NCBI GenBank assembly: GCA_018830205.1
Contig: JAHJSX010000079.1
Span: 1-6,381, forward strand
Reading direction: 5' to 3'
Source of the DNA: an archaeon
GTDB lineage: Archaea; Hydrothermarchaeota; Hydrothermarchaeia; Hydrothermarchaeales; Hydrothermarchaeaceae
Length of the DNA stretch: 6,381 bases
Made by a program: the position numbers and the translations under genes. The notes below the pieces were generated by a model, which was not told the DNA's origin, did not search any database, and saw nothing but the letters and a program-made list of their open reading frames with translations. This document shows, one piece after another, positions 1-5,353 of this stretch. The first letter of the stretch is position 1, and each line of letters starts with the position of its first letter.

Positions 1-319
1 CGTCGTCAATGTCGACTATTAATGCAGTAGGATTGAAAAACGTAAGCTCGTGTCGGTACATGACTTCCTCACCGCCTATGTTGAAGGCACGCGGCCCTGT
101 TCCTATTGTTACCTCACGAACTGGAGGAGTCATCATCTCAAGAAGTGCTGCCCGGTTCTTTGCATATTTGTCTTCGGCAAATAGCGGGGAACATCCCTCT
201 ACAACTTTCGCCCTTTCAATCAGTGATGAAGCAAATGCCATGCAAGTAACATCGCCGCATTCCTTGCAGTTGGTCCCTGGAAGGAGCCGGTAAATTTCCA
301 TTGGTGATACTTTAGCCAT
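1..319 (-). CDS. cdhE: ACDS corrinoid iron-sulfur protein, gamma subunit (N-terminal part, cut by window edge)
   Basis: The first 106 codons are present; the rest lies beyond base 1. The family's gamma subunit pairs with CdhD, binds a corrinoid, and takes a methyl group from a tetrahydropterin to hand to CdhC. The N-terminus begins MAKVSPMEIYRLLPGTNCKE and carries the typical four-cysteine [4Fe-4S] domain (PF04060 type) at C18, C21, C26 and C43, spacing C-x2-C-x4-C-x16-C. This cluster reduces the cobalt of the corrinoid. After it comes the start of the TIM-barrel part (EVTIGTG near residue 69, LIVDIDD at the edge). The ATG at 317-319 has a GAGGT SD six bases upstream that overlaps the stop of the preceding gene, so it belongs to the same operon. 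The identification is firm from the N-terminal motif and from the position after cdhD. Confidence 0.93.
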   Translation of the reverse strand, partial: MAKVSPMEIYRLLPGTNCKECGDVTCMAFASSLIERAKVVEGCSPLFAEDKYAKNRAALLEMMTPPVREVTIGTGPRAFNIGGEEVMYRHELTFFNPTALIVDIDD

Positions 320-328
320 TTTCAAACC

Positions 329-793
329 TCATAAGAATTCTATTGCATCCTCAGGACACGATTCCACACAGACATTGCATGGCCTCGTGTCAACATCGTC
401 CTCAAATCTCCTGCACATCTTTAGATTACAAACCACAACCTTGCCATCCTTTATTTTCATTACGACTTCATCGCCTTTCGGGCCCTTGCCGCCTGATGCA
501 TCAAGGCTTACCGACACGTTTGGCGGGCACGATATCACGCAGTTCCCGCAGCCTGTGCAGCGTTCCTCGTTGATTACAAGCTTTGTTTCGGCAGCACTCA
601 GGATTTCGCCTGCAAGTTCCTTCAGCTTTATTGCGTTCTGGATGTACTCGGGCTTTTTGAGCGGAGAACAGTCATTGAGAAATGCCTGCTTTTTCAGCAT
701 TTTAACTGCGAACGCCATGCAGGTTGGGTACCCGCACTCTTTGCAGTTAAGCTTTGGTAAAAGCTTGTAAATCTGTGTGGGTGATATCTTCAT
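329..793 (-). CDS. Small iron-sulfur protein: CdhE-like [4Fe-4S] domain fused to a ferredoxin domain
   Basis: A 154-residue soluble protein. Residues 1-45 closely match the N-terminus of the adjacent CdhE (shared SPxxIYxLLP, NCKECG, TCMAFA, CSPL) with cluster cysteines C17, C20, C25 and C42 at identical spacing. Residues 72-154 form a ferredoxin-like domain: C79-x2-C82-x2-C85-x3-C89-P, then a second motif C139-x2-C142-x3-C146-P, with C122 or C127 as likely missing ligand. There is no corrinoid-binding TIM barrel. The gene overlaps the stop of cdhD by four bases (ATGA) and is followed nine bases later by cdhE. A GAGG lies 13 bases before the start, rather far, so coupling to cdhD translation is likely. 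Inference: an electron carrier or reductive activator for the corrinoid protein or the ACDS complex. The domain order also resembles the RnfB cluster region, but the CdhE similarity and operon position favour an ACDS role. Confidence 0.85.
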   Translation of the reverse strand: MKISPTQIYKLLPKLNCKECGYPTCMAFAVKMLKKQAFLNDCSPLKKPEYIQNAIKLKELAGEILSAAETKLVINEERCTGCGNCVISCPPNVSVSLDASGGKGPKGDEVVMKIKDGKVVVCNLKMCRRFEDDVDTRPCNVCVESCPEDAIEFL

Positions 794-1941
794 AGCGAAA
801 GCCAGTCCTCAAAGTTTATGTCAGTGCCCGCAAGTTTTCCGTTTTGTGACTCGATTACCTCCTTTACAATCTTGACTGCAGTCGGGTGCAGCATCATCAT
901 TATGTCAGCGCCCGCCATGAGCACGGTAAGCGCAGTAACGGTCTCCCACAGAGGTCCCCGGTATTCTCTTGGGCCCCACTTGGACTCGTTCATCCATGCC
1001 TCCCTTGCGGCCCAGGCGTTTGTTACGCCGCATGATATCGGGAACTGCAAATCCGCGTCCCCTTTAAGCGCGCCTTCCTTCATCCTCTCGATAAGCGTGT
1101 AGGTATATTCGATACCATACCCGAGCGCTCCTGTCGTCGGGTCCTGAATCATCCTGTTCCTTGGCAGCTTGCAGTCGTCAAGCAGGAGCTTGTTGAGCGT
1201 CTTCTGGTCGTTTATGTCCATGGATGTCCATGAAAGCACGTTGTGGTTGTACTTTAGAGCAGAATCGACCACCTTCTTGTAATCAAGGTCAAGGTTTGCG
1301 GACGCTATCATGCACATCTCGCCCTCCGCAGCCTGCGCGGCTGCATCAAACACCTTCGGGTCCTTCTCTGGATTCCCTGAGCCGCCGATGACAAGAGGCA
1401 CCTTAACGGCCTGTAAGACCTCCTCTACGGTCTTTGCGGCCTCCCTTGGGGATGTGTCCTTAATCCTTGGGTCTGTCGATATGAGATGTATTGTAACGAG
1501 GTCGGCGCCCAGCTTTACAGCACGCTTCGCCCAGTCTGCAGGCGAGTCCCAGTAATCACTCCATTCCTCGCGCAGGGCCTTTGCAAACGTGGGCATGGAT
1601 ATGTCGAATACGTCAAATGTTACGACAGGGTCATTTGCAAAGCCGCCCTCAAAGCGGTAGAGGGACTTCTGGCCCCCGAGCTTCACAACCTTGCCCCTGC
1701 TCCCACCGTCCGCCTTTGTCGCACCAAGCGTTATCTCCTCTATCGCGCCCCTGTATTCCTTTATCGGCGGGGCGTACTTTATTGCCTCGCGCCTTGCCTT
1801 TATTGCCGCAGCTTGTCTTGCCATGGGCATGGCCATTGCCTGCTTTATCTGCATTATAAGCTCTTCTGCGTCTATGGTGACGTTCTCAAGCTCAACGCTT
1901 TCTGTTTCTGCCAGGTGTTCAATCAAATCCTCGATTTTCAT
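790..1941 (-). CDS. cdhD: ACDS corrinoid protein, delta subunit
   Basis: A 383-residue protein recognised as the delta subunit (small corrinoid iron-sulfur protein subunit; bacterial AcsD counterpart). It forms a heterodimer with CdhE in the cytoplasm and takes part in methyl transfer between the tetrahydropterin carrier and the A-cluster of CdhC. Residues 1-60 are a helical N-terminal segment. A TIM-barrel follows, with the strand motifs VVTFDVFDI (106-114), GADLVTIHLISTDP (145-158), VPLVIGGSGNPEKDP (181-195), EMCMIASANLD (208-218), NRMIQDPTTGALGYGIEYTY (262-281) and GADIMMMLHPTAV (344-356). No cluster cysteines are seen, as expected, because the Fe-S site is in CdhE. The start ATG overlaps the cooC stop (ATGA) and only a weak GGT precedes it, so translation is probably coupled. 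It is complete and slightly shorter than many methanogen delta subunits. Confidence 0.95.
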   Translation of the reverse strand: MKIEDLIEHLAETESVELENVTIDAEELIMQIKQAMAMPMARQAAAIKARREAIKYAPPIKEYRGAIEEITLGATKADGGSRGKVVKLGGQKSLYRFEGGFANDPVVTFDVFDISMPTFAKALREEWSDYWDSPADWAKRAVKLGADLVTIHLISTDPRIKDTSPREAAKTVEEVLQAVKVPLVIGGSGNPEKDPKVFDAAAQAAEGEMCMIASANLDLDYKKVVDSALKYNHNVLSWTSMDINDQKTLNKLLLDDCKLPRNRMIQDPTTGALGYGIEYTYTLIERMKEGALKGDADLQFPISCGVTNAWAAREAWMNESKWGPREYRGPLWETVTALTVLMAGADIMMMLHPTAVKIVKEVIESQNGKLAGTDINFEDWLSL

Positions 1942-2681
1942 TGTTTTACCAGCTTTTTGACAATTTTCTCCACTGCATTTAAAGCTTTTGAATCTTCTAT
2001 TTCGATGAGCGGCCTTCCTTCAAAGTCAAACTTCCTTACTTTTTCGTCTTCCGGAATCGTGCCTATCACCTCAAGGCCAACTTCCTTTGCATAATCGCTC
2101 ATTTTCTTCTCGCTTTCCTTTGTTGTCCTGTTTGCTATCAGGTAAAGGCCCTTGAAGTTTATCTCAAGGTGCTCTGCGAGCTCCTTTATCCTTTGTGCGG
2201 TTGTGACCCCGCGCTTTGAGGGGTCAGTTACTACGAGCATGACGTCCACGTCCTGCGTCGTCCTCCTGCTTAAGTGCTCAAGGCCTGCCTCTGCATCGAT
2301 GATTACAAAGTCGTAATTCTTTGCCACCGTGTCTATTATCTCGCGAAGTACATGGTTTAAGGGGCAGTAGCACCCCTGGCCTTCCGGCCTTCCCATGACC
2401 AGCAAGTCGAATGTGTCTGTCTCGATGGTCGCGCCCATCACATCATACTCGAGCTTTTGGCGCCACGACTGTGTTGGCGGAAGCTTGTCCCTGTCTCGCA
2501 TGAGCTCTTCCCGAACAGTTCCGATTGTCTTTTTTGTTTCTATGCCAAGGGTATCCGCAAGGTTTGCATCCGGGTCAGCGTCGATTGCCAGCAGGTCGCC
2601 TTCTTTTGAGAGTATTTTTACCAGAAAGGATGCAACCACAGTTTTGCCAGTACCGCCTTTTCCAGATACCGCTATAATCAC
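1938..2681 (-). CDS. cooC: CooC/AcsF-type nickel-insertion ATPase for CODH/ACS
   Basis: A 247-residue MinD/NifH-class P-loop ATPase. The deviant Walker A is GKGGTGKT at 7-14 with signature K8. The switch region DADPDANLADTLG starts at residue 34, and the Walker B-like strand is DFVIIDAEAGLEHL (124-137). A CYC motif (C104, C106) matches the CxC that binds nickel or zinc at the dimer interface in characterised CooC proteins. Known family role: ATP-dependent maturation of the nickel clusters of CO dehydrogenase and acetyl-CoA synthase. Placement between cdhC, which carries the A-cluster nickel, and cdhD is the usual archaeal order. The start is GTG at 2679-2681, overlapping the cdhC stop as GTGA, with AGAGGA upstream as SD. 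All key motifs are intact. Confidence 0.94.
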   Translation of the reverse strand: MIIAVSGKGGTGKTVVASFLVKILSKEGDLLAIDADPDANLADTLGIETKKTIGTVREELMRDRDKLPPTQSWRQKLEYDVMGATIETDTFDLLVMGRPEGQGCYCPLNHVLREIIDTVAKNYDFVIIDAEAGLEHLSRRTTQDVDVMLVVTDPSKRGVTTAQRIKELAEHLEINFKGLYLIANRTTKESEKKMSDYAKEVGLEVIGTIPEDEKVRKFDFEGRPLIEIEDSKALNAVEKIVKKLVKQ

Positions 2682-4036
2682 TTATCATTCCTCTTGATGA
2701 TTACCTTCTCGGCGTATATCTTTGCATTTTTGAATATTATGGTCATTCCGCCGCCGGCCATTGGAACACCTGCGACAGGCATCTCAAACTGCGAAACAGC
2801 TATGCCTCCATCAGCGCTTGCCTGCACCGCTTCTTTCCACCTTGCCACTACTGGGTGGTTCTTCTCTTTCAGGAATGCCTTAAGTGAATCAAGGTCTGTT
2901 GCTTCCTCTTCCGTTGCAATCTTGTCCCTGACGTCTTCCGGGATGTCATTGCCAATCCTGTCCTTCAAAGCCTTTGGCATCCAGACCGTCCTCTGCCAGC
3001 CGCCATCAGCGGCAAAGAACTTGCTTGAGCGCATATACTCGATTGCCATTCCCTGGAAGCCCTCGCTCTGCACGCCTCCGCCGACCTGTCCCGCCATCGT
3101 TGAGAACGGGATGCCAAACGGGGTCACCCCACGGAAGTCCCTGTGCACGACGCCGATTCCATCGACTTCTGGTATGTAGAATCCAATTGCCTCGAAGCAC
3201 CCGCAGGATGTATGGGGGTAATCAAAGAGGCTGTGCAGATATACTCTTTCGACCTCGCCGTTTGAGCGTTCAACCGTCATCTCGTTTATGCCTGAATACT
3301 CTCCTTTCTCAAGGTCAATTACCTCGCCTTTTTCCACCGCAAAAATCGGCCCTTTCGGGTCAACCTTTACCGCAGCGCGGCCCTCGAACCATGTGATTGA
3401 GCCGCATGACGACGTCCTTGAAGGGGTTATCGTGCAGACGTGCTTTGGCGCAAATGACTGGCACAAAAGGCAGCCATAGAACGTATCTACGTCCTCGTCT
3501 TTAAGGCCCCGTACCTTTGCGTCCCTCTTCTCATAAGCCGCCCTTGCGTCTTTGAGGAACTTGTCAATCTTTTTGTCGTCTGTATAAAACGTAACCTGAA
3601 TCTTCTCGATAACATCAAACTCAGCTTTGAACAAATCAACCATGGCCTGGCCCACGTGATTGAGGCCAAGTCCTGCCTTGTTGGCTTCTTTTGAGATCCT
3701 GCACCATATGATATCCCTTGAGTTGAGGTGCATCATGCCCTGGATATAATTCATGAAATCGTGAATTCGCCTCTCGAAAACGCCCTCAAGGTCCTCCTCG
3801 AGCTTCTTTCCAGAAACCTCGATTGACACTCCAAACGGGTACGCTGACCCCTCTTTCATATCCTTTAAATCAGGGCCAATGACCGTCACACTTCCATCTT
3901 TAACCTTGCTTGCGGCCACCACCTTCAAAAGCTCCGCGCCCTTGCTCTTTGGGCCCGCTAAATCGGCATACATATTTGCCTTTCTAATTCTCTCGCCCTC
4001 GTAGATTATGCCAACATCGACAGGTAATTTCGACAT
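2678..4036 (-). CDS. cdhC: Acetyl-CoA synthase catalytic subunit (ACDS beta, A-cluster)
   Basis: The 452-residue catalytic subunit joins CO, a corrinoid-bound methyl group and CoA into acetyl-CoA, or does the reverse. All A-cluster cysteines are present, numbered from the ATG: C189, C192, C201 and C211 in FYGCLLCQSF...VC...SSCG for the [4Fe-4S] unit, and C278-G-C280 for the distal nickel. The spacings (3, 9, 10, 67, 2) equal those of the Moorella enzyme as I recall it. The protein lacks the roughly 300-residue N-terminal CODH-binding domain of bacterial AcsB, so it is the archaeal form. A Gly-rich stretch (MAGQVGGGVQSEG, about 314-326) is also typical. I place the start at ATG 4034-4036 because GAGGTGA sits four bases before it. 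A GTG directly upstream (4037-4039) would leave too little SD spacing. It is the first gene of the operon; cdhA and cdhB are not upstream. Confidence 0.96.
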   Translation of the reverse strand: MSKLPVDVGIIYEGERIRKANMYADLAGPKSKGAELLKVVAASKVKDGSVTVIGPDLKDMKEGSAYPFGVSIEVSGKKLEEDLEGVFERRIHDFMNYIQGMMHLNSRDIIWCRISKEANKAGLGLNHVGQAMVDLFKAEFDVIEKIQVTFYTDDKKIDKFLKDARAAYEKRDAKVRGLKDEDVDTFYGCLLCQSFAPKHVCTITPSRTSSCGSITWFEGRAAVKVDPKGPIFAVEKGEVIDLEKGEYSGINEMTVERSNGEVERVYLHSLFDYPHTSCGCFEAIGFYIPEVDGIGVVHRDFRGVTPFGIPFSTMAGQVGGGVQSEGFQGMAIEYMRSSKFFAADGGWQRTVWMPKALKDRIGNDIPEDVRDKIATEEEATDLDSLKAFLKEKNHPVVARWKEAVQASADGGIAVSQFEMPVAGVPMAGGGMTIIFKNAKIYAEKVIIKRNDK

Positions 4037-4040
4037 CACT

Positions 4041-4047
4041 TCACCTC
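4041..4047 (-). promoter_or_regulatory. Shine-Dalgarno of cdhC
   Basis: GAGGTGA on the minus strand lies four bases before ATG 4034-4036. It decides that start over the GTG immediately upstream, for which the gap would be only one base. Confidence 0.7.
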
Positions 4048-4073
4048 GCTTTAATAATCATGATTTTTAATGA

Positions 4074-4081
4074 TATATAAA
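4074..4081 (-). promoter_or_regulatory. Archaeal TATA box of the cdhC-cooC-cdhD-cdhE operon
   Basis: TTTATATA on the minus strand is preceded by purine/A-rich TTAAAG as a BRE-like element. The expected transcript start about 25 bases downstream falls near 4050, giving a leader of about 14 bases that contains the SD. A perfect 10-base palindrome, AATCATGATT (4056-4065), lies between the box and the predicted start site and could be an operator. Confidence 0.65.
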
Positions 4082-4103
4082 CTTTAACATCGTGAATCTT
4101 GGA

Positions 4104-4111
4104 TTATAAAA
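4104..4111 (+). promoter_or_regulatory. TATA-like box of the small membrane protein gene
   Basis: TTATAAAA on the plus strand, with a predicted transcript start near 4133 and a leader of about 25 bases before ATG 4159. It is divergent from the cdhC promoter; the two boxes are only 22 bases apart, so they may compete or be co-regulated. A second candidate (TTTAAAAA at 4120) is possible. Confidence 0.45.
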
Positions 4112-4158
4112 GCGTTAGATTTAAAAACTATCATTTTGATTAAGAAGTGGAGAAGGTG

Positions 4159-4500
4159 ATGGGGAAGTATTGGAGCGTTGAATCGAAATTTTTATTCAAA
4201 CGCCTGATAATTTTAATGATAATCGATGCCCTTTCAACTATTATTCTCCTTGATTTTGGGTGTGGTGTCGAGACAAATCCTATAACATTTTGGTTTCACA
4301 AAAAATTCGGAGTAATTCTTGGTCAGTTACTTAATTCCATTATAGTCGACATTCCGGGAGGTATATTAATTGCAGGCATTATTGGTTTATATCATGAGCA
4401 TGTTCATAAAAAAATAGGAAGAGTACTCTCCTATGCCATTCTAATTACATTTGGATACGTTGTTGCAGGAAATCTTTGGATACTCCTTAATTGCTTTTAG
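4159..4500 (+). CDS. Small multi-pass membrane protein, DUF5658-like
   Basis: A 113-residue, very hydrophobic protein of unknown function. Membrane segments are predicted near residues 13-32, 49-78 (probably two short or one long re-entrant segment) and 90-110. The motif D23-ALST, then a Gly-rich turn and E38-TNP41, resembles the D..sT...G.xExNP signature I associate with DUF5658-type proteins; a database comparison was not possible. A His-containing loop (YHEHVHKK, 78-85) follows the second hydrophobic stretch. I chose ATG 4159-4161 because GGAG (4149-4152) lies six bases before it; upstream GTG codons at 4147 and 4156 have poorer spacing. It is transcribed away from cdhC, from its own promoter, with no sign of a functional link to ACDS. 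Composition is A+T-rich compared with the cdh genes. Confidence 0.78.
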   Translation: MGKYWSVESKFLFKRLIILMIIDALSTIILLDFGCGVETNPITFWFHKKFGVILGQLLNSIIVDIPGGILIAGIIGLYHEHVHKKIGRVLSYAILITFGYVVAGNLWILLNCF

Positions 4501-4514
4501 CCTTCCTTCAATCC

Positions 4515-4541
4515 CCACAACTTTTTTAAAATTAAGTGTGG
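4515..4541. terminator. Hairpin with T-run after the DUF5658-like gene
   Basis: CCACA (4515-4519) pairs with TGTGG (4537-4541) and CTT (4521-4523) with AAG (4534-4536), leaving one bulged A and a ten-base A/T loop. It begins 14 bases after the stop at 4500 and includes six T (4522-4527). It may serve as a 3' end for the upstream gene. Archaeal termination relies mostly on T-runs, so the role is inferred. Confidence 0.4.
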
Positions 4542-4600
4542 AAGCAGCTAAGAGAACCGTTCAAAGAACCGCAGCCACAACCACGTGAACAACTCGCCAT
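4532..4600 (-). CDS. Possible cysteine-rich micro-ORF (22 residues)
   Basis: Reading the minus strand from ATG 4598-4600 gives a 22-residue peptide beginning MASCSRGCGCGS, with cysteines at 4, 8, 10 and 19, ending in TAA at 4532-4534. Four Cys in 22 residues with C-x3-C-x-C is unusual for random A+T-rich DNA and could suggest metal or metalloid binding. No SD is visible. A TATA-like TATAAATA (4635-4642, minus strand) would start a transcript roughly ten bases before the ATG. The 3' end overlaps the hairpin stem at 4515-4541. The length is too short to be sure and this may be chance; no known family is recognised. Confidence 0.2.
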   Translation of the reverse strand: MASCSRGCGCGSLNGSLSCFHT

Positions 4601-4634
4601 CTTTGATATTTAAGATTTCCCACAACGTTTTTAT

Positions 4635-4642
4635 TATTTATA
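4635..4642. promoter_or_regulatory. TATA-like element in the intergenic gap
   Basis: TATTTATA reads as TATAAATA on the minus strand, so it could serve either direction. Leftward it would place a start near 4610, just before the Cys-rich micro-ORF. Rightward it would place a start near 4664, just before the 16-codon ORF at 4668. It lies in an A/T-rich stretch, so chance occurrence is likely enough to keep confidence low. Confidence 0.25.
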
Positions 4643-4686
4643 CCTTGGTTTAAATTCTTGTGCAAGCATGGGAAAAATAATCGCTA

Positions 4687-4696
4687 TTTTCGAAAA
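4687..4696. promoter_or_regulatory. Palindrome TTTTCGAAAA at the BRE of the 4753 gene promoter
   Basis: A perfect 10-base palindrome directly abutting the upstream edge of the TATA-like box at 4697-4704, where TFB would bind. Possible activator or repressor half of a regulated promoter; function is inferred from position. Confidence 0.35.
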
Positions 4697-4704
4697 ATAT
4701 TTAA
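4697..4704 (+). promoter_or_regulatory. TATA-like box for the 4753 gene and probably the genes after it
   Basis: ATATTTAA preceded by CGAAAA as BRE-like sequence. The predicted transcript start is near 4725, leaving a leader of about 28 bases that contains the strong SD GGAGGG. The box is sandwiched between two perfect palindromes. Confidence 0.5.
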
Positions 4705-4710
4705 CGTTAG

Positions 4711-4722
4711 GTGTTTAAACAC
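4711..4722. promoter_or_regulatory. Perfect 12-base palindrome GTGTTTAAACAC, candidate operator
   Basis: The palindrome lies between the TATA-like box and the predicted transcript start, the classic place for an archaeal repressor to block polymerase recruitment. A dimeric helix-turn-helix protein would fit. No regulator gene is seen in the window. Confidence 0.45.
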
Positions 4723-4740
4723 GGATTACAATACCCAATA

Positions 4741-4746
4741 GGAGGG
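4741..4746 (+). promoter_or_regulatory. Strong Shine-Dalgarno deciding start 4753
   Basis: GGAGGG lies six bases before ATG 4753-4755. It rejects the longer reading from GTG 4711, which would begin inside the palindrome and upstream of the predicted transcript start. Confidence 0.75.
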
Positions 4747-4752
4747 AAAAAA

Positions 4753-5325
4753 ATGAATGAAAGCGAATCTTTCTTTTTGGATAAATGCGTAAAAAGCAAA
4801 TATCCAGTTCTTTTCATAGACCAATCAAGAGACAGCCACGACAAAAAAAACACACAGGACATAGGCAAAAGACCTGACTTTCTCGTTAATATATCGGACA
4901 TTGGCAACATATTCTTCGATGTAAAAACATCAAAAGAAAATGAAGTATGGAAAGAAACCCTGGGGAGGAAAGTCCAGGGGTTTATTATTGATTACAAAGA
5001 TTTTGAAAAACTAAACAAATTTCAAACAGTGTTCCAATCTAACGTCTGGTATGCTATGTATCCTAGAGACATCCACGGAAAAGAAATAGACGAATGTTAC
5101 ACCATACCATTGTCCATAGTAAAAAAGTTTATTAAAAACCCACATAAAGAAGGCGAGTGGCCAGTAGTACAAATACCAACAATATGTTTTAAAGAAAGTG
5201 CAAAAGAGTTCGACCTATCAAAGGCGTGTAATAAATGCAAAAAACAATATTGCAAAACAGTAAATCCACCACCACCCACACTGCTCCGCTTTAAAAAAGA
5301 TAAAACCACAGGCAAAAAATCTTGA
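4753..5325 (+). CDS. Unrecognised protein, possible PD-(D/E)XK nuclease-like fold with Cys cluster
   Basis: A 190-residue Lys-rich soluble protein; no named family recognised. Residues 39-60 read KRPDFLVN, a short turn, then NIFFDVKTS. This is P41-D42 followed 13 residues later by the hydrophobic strand ending D56-V57-K58, the layout of a PD-(D/E)XK active site. Q75 in the following GRKVQGFIIDY segment could be the further helix residue seen in many members, and E3 or E5 could be the N-terminal acid. C12 near the start plus C159-x2-C162-x4-C167 near the end recall the Fe-S arrangement of Cas4/AddB-like nucleases, where the last spacing is usually five. The tail is Pro/Lys-rich. It is the first gene after a palindrome-flanked promoter and is followed by membrane protein genes, so a defence or mobile-element role is possible but unproven. 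Its stop codon lies inside the first copy of a 19-base repeat. The gene itself is real with high likelihood; the function is a hypothesis. Confidence 0.8.
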   Translation: MNESESFFLDKCVKSKYPVLFIDQSRDSHDKKNTQDIGKRPDFLVNISDIGNIFFDVKTSKENEVWKETLGRKVQGFIIDYKDFEKLNKFQTVFQSNVWYAMYPRDIHGKEIDECYTIPLSIVKKFIKNPHKEGEWPVVQIPTICFKESAKEFDLSKACNKCKKQYCKTVNPPPPTLLRFKKDKTTGKKS

Positions 5326-5340
5326 AGGCGTTGCCCTCAA
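5322..5340. repeat. 19-base direct repeat, copy 1, overlapping a stop codon
   Basis: TTGAAGGCGTTGCCCTCAA, identical to 5842-5860. It contains the TGA stop (5323-5325) of the nuclease-like gene. TTGAAGGC and GCCCTCAA can pair around a three-base GTT loop with one A-C mismatch. On the complementary strand that mismatch becomes a G-T wobble, so the minus-strand form folds better. Confidence 0.9.
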
Positions 5341-5341
5341 A

Positions 5342-5347
5342 AGGTGA
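5342..5347 (+). promoter_or_regulatory. Shine-Dalgarno of the three-helix membrane protein
   Basis: AGGTGA six bases before ATG 5354, placed directly after the first 19-base repeat. The gene has no obvious promoter of its own and is probably co-transcribed from the promoter at 4697. Confidence 0.65.
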
Positions 5348-5353
5348 AAAAAA

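Larger units (their letters stand above)
4668..4718 (+). pseudogene. 16-codon ORF resembling the N-terminus of Acr3 arsenite permease (possible relic)
   Basis: The ORF encodes MGKIIAIFEKYLTLGV followed by TAA at 4716-4718. The stretch FEKYLTL resembles the start of Acr3-family arsenite efflux permeases as I recall them (F-E-[RK]-Y-L-[ST]-x-W-V), where a first membrane helix should follow. Here the frame closes at once inside the palindrome GTGTTTAAACAC, and no further Acr3-like sequence appears in the window. It could be the stub of a gene broken when the A+T-rich genes to the right arrived, or simply a short leader ORF. There is no SD, and a TATA-like element 30 bases upstream would give a nearly leaderless transcript. 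The family match rests on seven residues only. Confidence 0.28.

Noticed and set aside
818..3669. Long plus-strand and other minus-strand frames across the cdh genes
   Set aside because: They overlap well-identified cdhD, cooC and cdhC in other frames and show no family motifs; they are shadows produced by the codon bias of the real genes.
4037..4039. GTG as the cdhC start codon
   Set aside because: It lies one base after the SD, too close for initiation; the adjacent ATG has four-base spacing.
4538..4588. Plus-strand mini ORF starting at GTG in the intergenic gap
   Set aside because: Sixteen codons, no SD, low-complexity Thr/Ala content, overlaps the hairpin; nothing supports translation.
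4711..4752. N-terminal extension of the nuclease-like protein from GTG 4711
   Set aside because: It would start inside a palindrome and before the predicted transcript start. The strong SD GGAGGG with proper spacing points to ATG 4753.
5311..5340. Rho-independent terminator on the minus strand (first repeat hairpin followed by T6)
   Set aside because: The T-run is the complement of Lys codons in the nuclease-like gene, the second copy has no T-run, and no minus-strand gene is present to terminate.
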